A stretch of DNA of 64,000 nt from Verticiella sediminum (GTDB lineage: Bacteria; Pseudomonadota; Gammaproteobacteria; Burkholderiales; Burkholderiaceae_B). The stretch's first letter is position 1. Each line of letters starts with the position of its first letter. The stretch lies in the NCBI RefSeq assembly GCF_007558815.1, contig NZ_VLTJ01000011.1, forward strand, positions 143,141-207,140, written 5' to 3'. Positions 31,220 through 39,550 of this stretch are shown piece after piece. Under the pieces are notes generated by a model. That model was not told the DNA's origin and searched no databases. It saw nothing but the letters and a program-made list of their open reading frames with translations. The position numbers were made by a program, and so were the translations under genes.

Positions 31220-32965
31220 TCAACGTGGAAGGTCGCGGTCCGAACTCTGGACGGCGGCGCGGGTCGCCGCATCCACTTGTCGGCGGGCCAGGGCAAGCCG
31301 CTTGCGCAATGCAACCTCGGCCGAGTCCAGTTCGGCGACAAGACTGCGCAGTGACTCGTCGTTGATGCGCTGGGCCTGCCTTTCGGCGTAAAGGGTGTCC
31401 CGTTCGACGTGCAGCGCCTTCAGCCGCAACTCCAGTTCCACCACGTAACGCTGGCGCCGCTGACGAACCACCTCGGGGGTTTCCGCTTGCGCTTCGGGGG
31501 TCGCGGCGGGCCTTGCGTCGTCGAGCAGGTCGATGCGCCTGCGGTACTCTTGCGTCAACAGACCCGCGGATTCTTGATACTGCGCGAGCCATTGCGAGTC
31601 GGCGGATTCCGCCTGCTGTTTGTCCAGCACCATGCTGGCAATCGCGGCCTTGCAGGCGGCCAGCCTGGCATCGCGTTCCTCTTTTGCCGAGGCGGGCTCG
31701 CCACTGGGCGGCATGCGTTGCAGCACCAGCGGCAGGCCGATGCTTCCGATCAAGAGCGTGAATAGGATGGTGCCGGTAGCCAGGAAGATCAGCAGGTCGC
31801 GGCCCGGAAAGGGGGCTCCGTTGTTGAGCAGCAGCGGGACCGAAAGGGCGCCGGCCAGGGTGACGGCGCCGCGAATTCCGGCCAGCGTGGTGGCCAGGGT
31901 CAGCAGCCGTGAGGGCCTCTCGACCATTTTGCCTTCCCGGTGTGCGCGCCAGAGACTGCTTTGCACGCCAACGGTGAGCCAGATCCAGCGTAGCAGCAGC
32001 AAGGCCAGGGAGATGGCCGCGGCATAGCTGGCGAGCAGCCACCACCGGTGACCGGCCTCATGCAGCGTCATGCCGATGATGGAGGGCAGTTGCAGGCCCA
32101 GCAGCAGGAAGATGGCGCCGTTGAATGCCGCCTCCACCATGGTCCACGTGCCTTCCGTCTGCATGCGTTCCGCGACGAACCGGCTGCGGTTGAGATCGGC
32201 GAAATTGGTCGTGATGCCGGCGGCAACCGCGGCCAGGATACCCGAGACGCCAATCTGCTCGCCGACGATGTAGGCCGCAAACGGCAACAACACGAGCAGC
32301 AGCACCATCTGGGTGGCGGCCACGTCGCCCAGCCTGCGGGTCACGTGGTCGCGCGCCACGGCGAAGCCCCAGCCGATGAGGGCGCCCATGCCGAGCCCGC
32401 CCAGGGCCATCCACATGAAGTCCTTCGCCACTTCGGTCCAGGAGAACAGCCCCGTGAGCGTGGCCGCGACGGCGAACTTCAACGCCACCAGGCCCGATGC
32501 GTCATTGAGCAGCGATTCTCCTTCGAGCACGTGCATGGTCTGGGAAGGCATTCCCAGGTTGCGCGTGATTGCCGATACCGCCACGGCGTCGGTAGGCGAC
32601 ACCACCGCCGCGAGCGCGAATGCGACGGTCAGGGGCATTTCCGGAATCATCCAGTGAATGAGGTAGCCAAGGCCGATCACGGTGAACAGCACCAGACCGA
32701 GCGCCAGTTTCAGGATTGGCTTGTAGAGCGCAAAGAATTCGCGCTTTGGAATGCGCCAGCCATCGGCGAACAGCAGTGGTGGGATGAACAGCAGCAGGAA
32801 CAGTTCAGGGTCAAAGGCGATATGCAGCCCTTCCTGGGGCCAGGATATTGCGGCACCCAGGCCTATCTGGATCAGAGGCAAGGGAACCGCCCGGATATAG
32901 CGGGCAACGATGCCGGTTAGCGCGCCGAGCATCAAGACCAGGAGCACAGTTTCAACGGTATGCAT
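31220..32965 (-). CDS. Na+/H+ antiporter, CPA1 family (NhaP/YjcE-like)
   Basis: This 581-residue protein has 12-13 predicted TM helices (to about residue 415) with the CPA1 ion-site motifs: FIPPLLFADGWRIPKREF, AAVVSPTDAVAVSAI and EGESLLNDASGLVALKFA, the latter carrying the Asn-Asp pair that binds cations. GIRGAVTLAGALSVPLLL follows. A soluble C-terminal domain of about 160 residues (420-581) is rich in Gln/Arg/Glu and is likely coiled-coil. It exchanges Na+ (or K+) for protons. Its base composition is visibly less GC-rich than the flanking operons. It lies between gene fragments, suggesting transfer. Confidence 0.92.
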   Translation of the reverse strand: MHTVETVLLVLMLGALTGIVARYIRAVPLPLIQIGLGAAISWPQEGLHIAFDPELFLLLFIPPLLFADGWRIPKREFFALYKPILKLALGLVLFTVIGLGYLIHWMIPEMPLTVAFALAAVVSPTDAVAVSAITRNLGMPSQTMHVLEGESLLNDASGLVALKFAVAATLTGLFSWTEVAKDFMWMALGGLGMGALIGWGFAVARDHVTRRLGDVAATQMVLLLVLLPFAAYIVGEQIGVSGILAAVAAGITTNFADLNRSRFVAERMQTEGTWTMVEAAFNGAIFLLLGLQLPSIIGMTLHEAGHRWWLLASYAAAISLALLLLRWIWLTVGVQSSLWRAHREGKMVERPSRLLTLATTLAGIRGAVTLAGALSVPLLLNNGAPFPGRDLLIFLATGTILFTLLIGSIGLPLVLQRMPPSGEPASAKEERDARLAACKAAIASMVLDKQQAESADSQWLAQYQESAGLLTQEYRRRIDLLDDARPAATPEAQAETPEVVRQRRQRYVVELELRLKALHVERDTLYAERQAQRINDESLRSLVAELDSAEVALRKRLALARRQVDAATRAAVQSSDRDLPR

Positions 32966-33002
32966 ACGAAGATCTCAAATACAGTGGGCTCTCCCGACCA
33001 GA

Positions 33003-33098
33003 GCGTGCCAGGCCCATACCGTCCAATGCTGCCTGGAGCACGAGATAGGTGTTGTTGAATACCGCCCGGCCATTTACGCTCACTTCGATCGTCTGCCG
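33003..33098 (-). pseudogene. Fragment of a LysR effector domain
   Basis: Thirty-two codons on the minus strand read RQTIEVSVNGRAVFNNTYLV then LQAALDGMGLAR. This is the common LysR segment V-x-V-x-G-x-x-x-F-N-x-x-x-x-x-x-x-A-x-x-G-x-G-L-A near residue 210-235 of such regulators. Nothing recognisable precedes or follows. It abuts a plus-strand dehydrogenase fragment at about 33098, so the join is a rearrangement point. This is a short match, so the call is tentative. Confidence 0.45.
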
Positions 33099-33345
33099 AT
33101 ACGCGCGTACAGCCGCAGCGGCCGGATCCGGTGGCCAAGGCTATCAGCCCCGATGACGCACTGGGCTCACGCGTGGCGCCCCTGGGTCTGTGGTTCTATC
33201 GGGGCCGCAGTCTGCCGGAGAAATACCACGGCGGCGCTTTCGTCAGCAATCACGGCAGTTGGGACCGCAACCCTTTGAGCGGCTACGACGTGGTCTTCGT
33301 GCGTTTCAGGGACGGCAAGCCCGAGGGCGGGTCGGAGCCGACATG
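33098..33345 (+). pseudogene. Fragment of a sorbosone/glucose dehydrogenase-like protein
   Basis: The plus-strand reading from 33098 gives DTRVQPQRPDPVAKAISPDD, then ALGSRVAPLGLWFYRG, YHGGAFVSNHGSWDR and GYDVVFVRFRDGKPEG. These match the C-terminal third of PQQ-dependent sorbosone-dehydrogenase-like beta-propellers (the HGSW-x-R and GY-x-VVFV-x-F motifs). The N-terminal two-thirds and the last blade are missing; after GKPEG the frame continues with unrelated residues to a stop at 33421. It is interpreted as a decayed gene adjoining doxX. Confidence 0.65.
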
Positions 33346-33410
33346 GATCACGCAGCAGAGTTCGGTATGTCGCCGCCGTTCAGTCTTGTTTTACGCTCAG
33401 GAGCATTCCG

Positions 33411-33803
33411 ATGAACGATGAAGCCTTGCTTGTTGCCCGTCTCTTTCTGGGCATTCCTTTCATCCTGTGGGGCGTGATGAAGCTGCGTGGTGGTGAGGCC
33501 AAGCTCGAGCCCATGCTTACGGGCCTGGGCATACCGGACGCCAAGCTACTGGCGTATCTCGTTGGTCTTTGCGAATTCATCGGCGGCGTGGGGGTCACCA
33601 TTGGCTATCCGGTGCGAACGGTGGGTATCCTGCTGGGTCTGTGGTGCCTGGTCGCCGGTTACGCGGCCCACAGAAAGGACATCAGTCAACTGCTGACGCA
33701 TGTGGCAATGGCCGGCGGCTTCTTCCTGTTGGCCGCTGTCGGCGCAGGCTCGATTGCGCTGTTTGGCGGTGCACCAACGGGACGGTTCGCCTATCTACCG
33801 TAG
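33411..33803 (+). CDS. DoxX family membrane protein
   Basis: This 130-residue protein has four predicted TM helices: ARLFLGIPFILWGVMKL, LLAYLVGLCEFIGGVGVTIGY, TVGILLGLWCLVAGYAA and AMAGGFFLLAAVGAGSIALF. The G-VMKL motif after TM1 and G-x-x-E-F/I-x-G-G in TM2 are DoxX features. The ATG follows CAGGAG. Members occur beside oxidoreductases and are linked to thiol or oxidative-stress functions, but the role here is unknown. It probably formed a unit with the now truncated upstream dehydrogenase. Base composition is less GC-rich than the chromosomal neighbours. Confidence 0.8.
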   Translation: MNDEALLVARLFLGIPFILWGVMKLRGGEAKLEPMLTGLGIPDAKLLAYLVGLCEFIGGVGVTIGYPVRTVGILLGLWCLVAGYAAHRKDISQLLTHVAMAGGFFLLAAVGAGSIALFGGAPTGRFAYLP

Positions 33804-33939
33804 CTACTCCTCAAGACGCGACGAGGTTTGTACTCCCCGCAACGACCAGCGTTTGCTCACTTGCGCCTCTGCGACGGCGGGGCGCAATGCAGCCAATGAT
33901 TCCTGTGCTTGCGACAGAAGGCCCGGTACCGCCTCGGCG

Positions 33940-34590
33940 TCAGAGCCCGCCCAGTGCATTCACGGTGAACGCCAGCACGCCCATGTTGAAGACGAAGCCC
34001 ACCATCGTGTGGCCCAGTGCGACCTTGCGCACGTGTGCGTCGCGGATGGCGATGTCGGACGTCTGGAACGTCATGCCCAGGGTGAAGCTGAAGTACACGA
34101 AATCCCAATAGTCGGGCGTGTCCCGGCCGGGCACGTCGATGCCGCCGCGGTCGCCCTGGTCGTTCGGCGAGTAGTACAGATGGGCGTAGTGCAGGGCAAA
34201 GACGATATTCGCGAACAGCCATGCGAGGGCCAGGGTGCAGACGATCAGCGCCAGGCCCTGCCAGTGCGGCGCGGCCTTGCTGGCGATGAGCGTGCCGATC
34301 GCGATCAGGATCACGATCGAGATCACGGCGGTGACGGTGAGCATGACCACGCGGTTGGCGTCGTTCAGCGAAGCATGGCGGCGCATGGTGGCGGCATCGT
34401 CGTTCAGCAGCGGCAGGGTGGAGCCCAGGAACACGGTGGCGGCCACGTCGAATCCGATCAGCAGGGCGACGCGCGCGTCGTCGTGGTACGAGGCCGAGAC
34501 GATCGAGGCCATAACGAAAACCAGCCCGAAGAGCAGGAAGCGGGGCGGGGCGACATGGCGCCCGAGCAGCGACAGGAAGCGGGCAGGCAT
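33940..34590 (-). CDS. DUF1345 family membrane protein
   Basis: This 216-residue protein has five hydrophobic segments: FLLFGLVFVMASIVSASY, VALLIGFDVAATVFLGSTL, RVVMLTVTAVISIVILIAIGTLI, GLALIVCTLALAWLFANIVFALHYAHLYY and VGFVFNMGVLAFTVNALGGL. The block ALHYAHLYYS...DFVYFSFTLGMTFQTSDIAI is the DUF1345 signature, which looks like a voltage-channel-type pore region but is uncharacterised. The start MPARFLSLLGRH at 34590 is preferred over an upstream in-frame Met. It is divergent from the hybrid histidine kinase gene. Confidence 0.85.
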   Translation of the reverse strand: MPARFLSLLGRHVAPPRFLLFGLVFVMASIVSASYHDDARVALLIGFDVAATVFLGSTLPLLNDDAATMRRHASLNDANRVVMLTVTAVISIVILIAIGTLIASKAAPHWQGLALIVCTLALAWLFANIVFALHYAHLYYSPNDQGDRGGIDVPGRDTPDYWDFVYFSFTLGMTFQTSDIAIRDAHVRKVALGHTMVGFVFNMGVLAFTVNALGGL

Positions 34591-34718
34591 GGATGGCGGC
34601 TTTCCTCGATGGTACGGGCGGACGGGGTCGCGCAACGCGACGAGCGCGCCTGCGCGGAAATGACAGCGTGCCTCGCGATAAGATAGCCGTTCCCGCTGCT
34701 TCGACCCAAGCCCCGCGC

Positions 34719-37349
34719 ATGTCTTCCACCTTCCTGTTGTCGCCGGCCTCGCCCAGCCTCACCGGCCGCGAGATTGCGCTGCACGACTGGTCTGCCACGT
34801 CGCTTGGGCCGATCGAGCAATGGCCTGCCGCGCTGCGCTCCACGTTGTCGCTCGTGCTGGCGTGCCCGATGCCCATGTTTCTCGCCTGGGGTCCCGAGCT
34901 GTTGTTCTTCTACAACGACGCCTATCGGCCGATGCTCGGCTTTCGCCTGCCCACGGCGCTGGGCCGGCCGTTCCGCAAGGTGTGGGCGAGCATCTGGTCC
35001 GGCATCGAGCCGTTGGTGAGCGCCACGCTGGCGGGCAATGCCCAGACCGCCACCGACATGTTCCTGGACCTCTCGCGCCAGGGCGTGCCGGAGGAGAGTT
35101 GGTGGACGTTCTCCTATTCGCCCGCCTACGACGATGACGGGCGTATCGCCGGCCTGCTGTGCGTGACCGGGGAGACGACGGCGCGGGTCATCGCCGAGCG
35201 CGAGCGCGTGGCAGCCCACGAACGGCTCGAAATGGCCTTGTCCGCGGGCGACAGCATCGGCATCTGGGACCTGGACGTGACCAGCGGCTTGGTGACCTCG
35301 GACGCGCGTTTCGCCTCGCTGTACGGCGTGGCGCCGGAACTGGCGGCGCGGGGCGCGCCGCTCGAGGCGTTCTTCGCAGGCATCCACCCCAAGGACCTGC
35401 CCCGGGTGCGCAAGGAGGTCGAGGCCACCATCCATGACGGCGTGCCCTTCGTGTCGGAGTACCGGCTGCCGCAGCCCGACGGGTCGGTGCGCTGGGTATC
35501 GGCCCAGGGGCGCGGCATCTTCGACGCCCACGGGCGCTGCCTGCGCTTTCCCGGCGTGAGCTTCGACATCACCGCCCGTGTGCTCGCCGTCAATGCGCTG
35601 ATCGGGGCGAAGGAAGAGCGCGACTTCGTCATCAATCTCGTGAAGCGCCAGCGTGCGCTGAACGACGCCGAGACGATCATCCGGCTCACGTCCGAGGAGC
35701 TGGGACGGCGGCTGCGAGCGCACCGGGTCGGCTTCTATCGGCGCATCGGCAAGGATCTGCTGCGCCACGGGGCGAACTGGACGGACGGTTCGCTGCCGCC
35801 GCTCACCGGTCTGTCGCCGCTCAGCGCATTCGGCAAGCGCGCCGAGCTTCTGCGCGGGCAAGGCATCTCGCTGGTCTTCGGCGACAGCCGCTACGACTAT
35901 GACGGCGACCTGCGGCCGTTCGCCGATTCCGGTGTGCTCGCCGGGATCTGCGTGCCGCTGATGAACGAAGGCCATTGGGAAGCCGGCATCTTCCTGCATC
36001 ACGCCGAGGTCCGTCATTGGACGGCGCAGGAAGTCTCGCTCACCAAGGAAGTGGTCGAGGCCACCTGGGTGGCGGTCGAGCGTGCCGAGGCGCTGTTGCG
36101 GCTGAGCCAGCGCGTCGACCAGCAGAGCGCCGCCCTGGCCGAGGCCAGCCACGAGATCGCCGAGGAGGCGAACCGGCGAGCGCAGGCCGAAAGCCAGCTA
36201 CGCCAGTTGCAGAAGATGGACGCAGTCGGCCAGTTGACCGGCGGCATCGCGCACGACTTCAACAACATGCTGGCCGTCATCATGGGCGGCATCAATCTCG
36301 CGCGTCGCCGACTGGCGCGCAGCGACGGCAGTGCCGAACGCTTCCTCGACAGCGCCATGGAGGGCGCCGAGCGGGCCGCGACCCTGACCCAGCGGCTGCT
36401 CGCCTTCGCGCGCCAGCAGCCGCTCTCGCCCGAAGCGGTCGACGCCAACCGGTTGCTGGGAACGCTGGAGGACCTGCTCAAGCGTTCGCTGGGCGAGCAG
36501 GTGGCGCTGGAGATCGTGCTCGGCGCGGGCCTGTGGAAGGCCAAGGCCGACCGCAACCAGCTCGAGAACGTGGTGGTCAATCTGGCGGTGAACGCGCGCG
36601 ACGCCATGCCCGAGGGCGGCAAGCTCACCATCGAGACCTGCAACTCGCACGTCGACGAGGCGTATGCGCGCGCGGCGCAGATCGTGGCCGGGCAATACGT
36701 TCAGATCGCCGTGACGGACACGGGGGTGGGCATGCCGCCGGAGGTGCTGGCCAGGGCGTTCGAGCCCTTCTTCACCACCAAGCCGGCCGGCAAGGGCACG
36801 GGCCTGGGCCTGTCCCAGGTGTTCGGTTTCGCGCGGCAGTCGGGCGGGCATGTCCGGGTGTATTCCGAACCGGGCCACGGCACGACGTTCCGCCTGTACC
36901 TGCCGCGCTTCTGGGGCGAGGAGCCCGCGTCGCCGCGCGTGGCGGCGGGGCCGGCCAGAGGCGGTACGCCGGACGAGATCGTCATGGTCGTCGAGGACGA
37001 GGAGAGCCTGCGCATGCATTCTGTCGAGGTGCTGCGCGACCTTGGCTATACCGTCGTGCATGCCGCCAACGGGCCCGAGGCACTGGCCAGGATCGCCGCC
37101 GGCCAGCACATCACGCTGCTGTTCACCGACGTCGTCATGCCCGAGATGACCGGGCGGGTGCTGGCCGACCGCGCCCGCCGGTTCCTGCCGGATCTCAGAG
37201 TCGTCTATACCACGGGCTACACCCGCAATGCGGTGGTGCACAACGGCGTGATCGACCCCGGCACGCACTTTCTGCCCAAGCCGTTCGGCGTCGAGCAGTT
37301 GGCGGCCAAGCTGCGCGAAGCGCTGGACGAGGACGATCCCGCTCAGTAA
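34719..37349 (+). CDS. Hybrid sensor histidine kinase (PAS-PAS-GAF-HisKA-HATPase-REC)
   Basis: This 876-residue protein shows no TM helix and is probably cytosolic. An N-terminal PAS domain (about 10-165) has the motif W-x-x-T-x-LGPIEQWPAALR and FFYNDAYRPMLG. A second PAS (about 175-290) ends VSFDITARV. A GAF-like domain (about 305-455) and a short coiled coil follow. The HisKA domain carries phospho-acceptor His512 in GGIAHDFNNMLAVI. The ATP-binding domain has NLAVNARDAMPEGG, DTGVGMPPEVLARAFEPFFTTK and GTGLGLSQVFGF. A C-terminal receiver has Asp804 in LLFTDVVMPEMTG and Lys in FLPKPF. No partner regulator is adjacent; the signal is unknown. Confidence 0.94.
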   Translation: MSSTFLLSPASPSLTGREIALHDWSATSLGPIEQWPAALRSTLSLVLACPMPMFLAWGPELLFFYNDAYRPMLGFRLPTALGRPFRKVWASIWSGIEPLVSATLAGNAQTATDMFLDLSRQGVPEESWWTFSYSPAYDDDGRIAGLLCVTGETTARVIAERERVAAHERLEMALSAGDSIGIWDLDVTSGLVTSDARFASLYGVAPELAARGAPLEAFFAGIHPKDLPRVRKEVEATIHDGVPFVSEYRLPQPDGSVRWVSAQGRGIFDAHGRCLRFPGVSFDITARVLAVNALIGAKEERDFVINLVKRQRALNDAETIIRLTSEELGRRLRAHRVGFYRRIGKDLLRHGANWTDGSLPPLTGLSPLSAFGKRAELLRGQGISLVFGDSRYDYDGDLRPFADSGVLAGICVPLMNEGHWEAGIFLHHAEVRHWTAQEVSLTKEVVEATWVAVERAEALLRLSQRVDQQSAALAEASHEIAEEANRRAQAESQLRQLQKMDAVGQLTGGIAHDFNNMLAVIMGGINLARRRLARSDGSAERFLDSAMEGAERAATLTQRLLAFARQQPLSPEAVDANRLLGTLEDLLKRSLGEQVALEIVLGAGLWKAKADRNQLENVVVNLAVNARDAMPEGGKLTIETCNSHVDEAYARAAQIVAGQYVQIAVTDTGVGMPPEVLARAFEPFFTTKPAGKGTGLGLSQVFGFARQSGGHVRVYSEPGHGTTFRLYLPRFWGEEPASPRVAAGPARGGTPDEIVMVVEDEESLRMHSVEVLRDLGYTVVHAANGPEALARIAAGQHITLLFTDVVMPEMTGRVLADRARRFLPDLRVVYTTGYTRNAVVHNGVIDPGTHFLPKPFGVEQLAAKLREALDEDDPAQ

Positions 37350-37494
37350 CGCCATGGCTCCCGAGGCGGCCGTCCTCAGGGGTGGACCAGGCGCGAGCCT
37401 ACGCCGATACGGTTCAGCAGGTTGATGAGCGCGACCGGGCCGCGATCGCCGCCTACGTGGCGTGGGCGCAGCGCTGAGCCAGGGCCGCGGCGCC

Positions 37495-37908
37495 TCAGTT
37501 CAACTGGCTGGGCGGCACACCGTAGCGCCGCCGGAAGGCCGTGGCGAAGTTCGTGGCGTGGCGATAGCCCACGGCGTGCGCGGCCTGCTGCACTGTCCAG
37601 CCGCGCGTCAGTTGCTCGCGCGCCAGTGCCAGCCGGCACTCGCGCAGCCAGGCGAACACCGAACAATCGTAGGCGGCGTGGAACTTCGCGCGCAGCGTGC
37701 TCTGGCTCATGCACGCCAGGCTGGCGAGGTCCTGCAGACGGTAGGCTTCGCCGGGCGCTTCGGTGATGCGCTGGCGCACACGCTCCAGCAGGCGGAAGTC
37801 GCGTCCGGTCAAGGTGACGCGTTCGCCGCCGGCGCTGCCGGCGGGTGCGGTAGCGGCGCTGGCGTCGGCAAGTTCTGAATAGCGGGAATCGGGGTCTGCG
37901 CGTAGCAT
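37495..37908 (-). CDS. Short AraC-family regulator (PchR-like DNA-binding half)
   Basis: This 137-residue protein contains the complete AraC double helix-turn-helix (about 35-137; YRLQDLASLACMSQSTLRAKFHAAYDCSVFAWLRECRLALAREQL, then VQQAAHAVGYRHATNFATAFRRRYGVPPSQLN, quoted here in parts). The LARMSRSTLQ-like helix and the Y-G-x-SVF-x-WLRE block resemble PchR-type siderophore regulators. Those are about 300 residues; the N-terminal sensor domain is missing. The ATG at 37908 is chosen. A TTG at 38052 would give 185 residues but would put a Fur-like box inside the gene. It is possibly a truncated remnant that could still bind DNA. Confidence 0.7.
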   Translation of the reverse strand: MLRADPDSRYSELADASAATAPAGSAGGERVTLTGRDFRLLERVRQRITEAPGEAYRLQDLASLACMSQSTLRAKFHAAYDCSVFAWLRECRLALAREQLTRGWTVQQAAHAVGYRHATNFATAFRRRYGVPPSQLN

Positions 37909-38002
37909 CGGCGGCCTGTGCCCCCGCGACTCGCGCCGTCCGAGCGCCTCCAGTCGGTGGCGCAGGCGGCTGCGGCAACAGGGACCTGCGTGGTTAACGA
38001 TG

Positions 38003-38028
38003 TGAGAATAGCATGGATTCTCATTATC
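38003..38028 (-). promoter_or_regulatory. Fur-box-like site upstream of araC-type gene
   Basis: On the minus strand GATAATGAGAATCC gives two tandem Fur hexamers (GATAAT GAGAAT). TGAGAAT-N7-ATTCTCA (38003-38009 and 38016-38022 region) forms an additional inverted repeat. The site is about 95 bp upstream of the short AraC gene, consistent with iron control of a PchR-like regulator. Confidence 0.5.
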
Positions 38029-38070
38029 GTTGACCTCTTGGCTACCGGCCAAGGAACGGGTCGACCGCCG

Positions 38071-38583
38071 TTACACCACGCGCGAGCCGGCGCCGAGCCG
38101 GTGATAGGCGCGATTGAAGTAGACCAGTCCTTCGTCGTCCGGACTGACGCGGATCGCCTGCACCCGGCAATAGCAGATGTCGTGCGAACCCACCTCGTGA
38201 GTGTCGGCGATCACGCAGTCCAGATTGACCAGGGCGTGATCGAGCGCGGGCGCGCCGGTCGCGAGCCGGCTCCAGTCGGCGTTGGCGAAGCGTTCTTCCA
38301 GCGCGATGCCCGGGTTGGCGAAGCGGCCGGACAAGACGTGGTGCCGCGGCGCCAGCACGTTCACGCACAGCACGCCGTTGTCGCGGAAGAACGCATTGGA
38401 GTAGGAGGAGCGGTTCATGCACACCAGGATCGTCGGCGGCGAGTCGGTCACGCTGCACACCGCCGACGCCGTGAAGCCGGCGCGCCCTGCCTTGCCATCG
38501 GTGGTGATGAGCGTGACTGCGCCGCCCAGCATGGCCAGCGCGTTGCGGAATTCGTGCGAGGGGAGGGCGGTGGCTTGGTTCAT
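38071..38583 (-). CDS. iacG: Flavin reductase of auxin degradation (IacG)
   Basis: This 170-residue protein has the FMN-binding split-barrel fold of HpaC/RutF-type flavin reductases. It has FRNALAMLGGAVTLITTDGKAGRAGFTASAVCSVTDSPPTILVCMNRSS (quoted motifs: GFTASAVCSVTDSPP), VLCVNVLA, and FEERF-like ALEERFANADW, then GSHDICYCRVQAI. It reduces FMN/FAD with NAD(P)H and supplies reduced flavin to the IacA oxygenase. The start at 38583 follows the iacF stop by two or three bases. It is the last gene of iacHABICDEFG. The order of the whole cluster, rather than this sequence alone, gives the iacG name. Confidence 0.85.
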   Translation of the reverse strand: MNQATALPSHEFRNALAMLGGAVTLITTDGKAGRAGFTASAVCSVTDSPPTILVCMNRSSYSNAFFRDNGVLCVNVLAPRHHVLSGRFANPGIALEERFANADWSRLATGAPALDHALVNLDCVIADTHEVGSHDICYCRVQAIRVSPDDEGLVYFNRAYHRLGAGSRVV

Positions 38584-38585
38584 GA

Positions 38586-39542
38586 TCAGATATCCAGTAC
38601 CAGGCGCGCCGAGCGGGCGCGCGAGCAGCAGACGAGGATCTGGTCGTTGTCGGCCCGCTCCTCGTCGGTGAGATAGACGTCGCGATGTTCGGGTTCGCCT
38701 TCGAGCACCGTGCACAGGCAGGTGCCGCACACGCCTTGCTCGCAGGACACGGGGATGTCGATGCCGATACGGACCAGCGCCTGGACGATGCTTTCGTCGC
38801 CGGCCACGGTCACGGCCTTGCCGCTGGCCGCGGCCACGACCTCGAAGCTGTCGCCGGTGGTGTCGACCTCCATCTGGAAGTACTCGCGATGCACCTGGGC
38901 GTCAGCGTAGCCCGCCGCCCGCGCGCCCGCGATCACATGGTCCATGTATCCCGTCGGCCCGCATACATAGACATGGGTGCCTGCATCCGGCGCGCCCAGG
39001 CTCGCGGCGAGGTCCAGGCGCTGCGCGGCGGGTTCGTCGTCGAAATGGGTGTGCACCCGCGCGGCGAACGGCGCGCGCGCCAGTTCGTCCAGGAAGGCGC
39101 AGCGGCTGCGCGAGCGGCCGCAGTAGTGCAGCTCGAAATCCGCCCCCGCCGCATGCAGGGCATAGGCCATGGCGATCATCGGCGTCACCCCGATGCCGCC
39201 GCCGTAGAGCAGCGAGCGGCGCGCGCCGGCGGCCAGCGGAAAGTGGTTGCGCGGCGCGCTGATCTGCAGTTCCACGCCTTCGCACAGCTCGTGCACGCGG
39301 GCGGAGCCGCCGCGCGAGACCGGATCGCGCAGCACGCCCAGGCGATAGCAGGCGGTATCGGCCGGGTCGCCGCACAGCGAGTACTGCCGCACCAGGCCGT
39401 CGGCCAGGTGCACGTCGACGTGCGCGCCGGCTTCGAAGCGCGGCAGCATGCCGCCGTCGCAGGGCTCCATCTCCAGCAGCACCACGTCGTGCGCGTCCAG
39501 CGTGCGGCGGCGCACCCGCACCTTGAGGGTTTCCTGAGTCAT
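38586..39542 (-). CDS. iacF: Ferredoxin reductase of auxin-degrading dioxygenase (IacF)
   Basis: This 318-residue protein is a VanB/phthalate-dioxygenase-reductase type. It has an FMN-binding barrel (RQYSLCGDP at about 53-61), an NAD-binding domain (YGGGIGVTPMIAMAYAL and YVCGPTGYMD), and a C-terminal plant-type [2Fe-2S] ferredoxin. The cluster cysteines are in CEQGVCGTCLCTVLEG and a final Cys in ILVCCSRA. It passes electrons from NAD(P)H to the IacC/IacD oxygenase. The ATG at 39542 lies eight bases after the iacE stop; an in-frame TTG at 39554 is less likely. Confidence 0.88.
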   Translation of the reverse strand: MTQETLKVRVRRRTLDAHDVVLLEMEPCDGGMLPRFEAGAHVDVHLADGLVRQYSLCGDPADTACYRLGVLRDPVSRGGSARVHELCEGVELQISAPRNHFPLAAGARRSLLYGGGIGVTPMIAMAYALHAAGADFELHYCGRSRSRCAFLDELARAPFAARVHTHFDDEPAAQRLDLAASLGAPDAGTHVYVCGPTGYMDHVIAGARAAGYADAQVHREYFQMEVDTTGDSFEVVAAASGKAVTVAGDESIVQALVRIGIDIPVSCEQGVCGTCLCTVLEGEPEHRDVYLTDEERADNDQILVCCSRARSARLVLDI

Positions 39543-39550
39543 GATGCCGC

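Noticed and set aside
33857..34876. 339-codon minus-strand frame including RAFCRKHRNHWLHCAP
   Set aside because: The Cys/His spacing looked zinc-finger-like but it is a chance reading over and beyond the DUF1345 gene in another frame.
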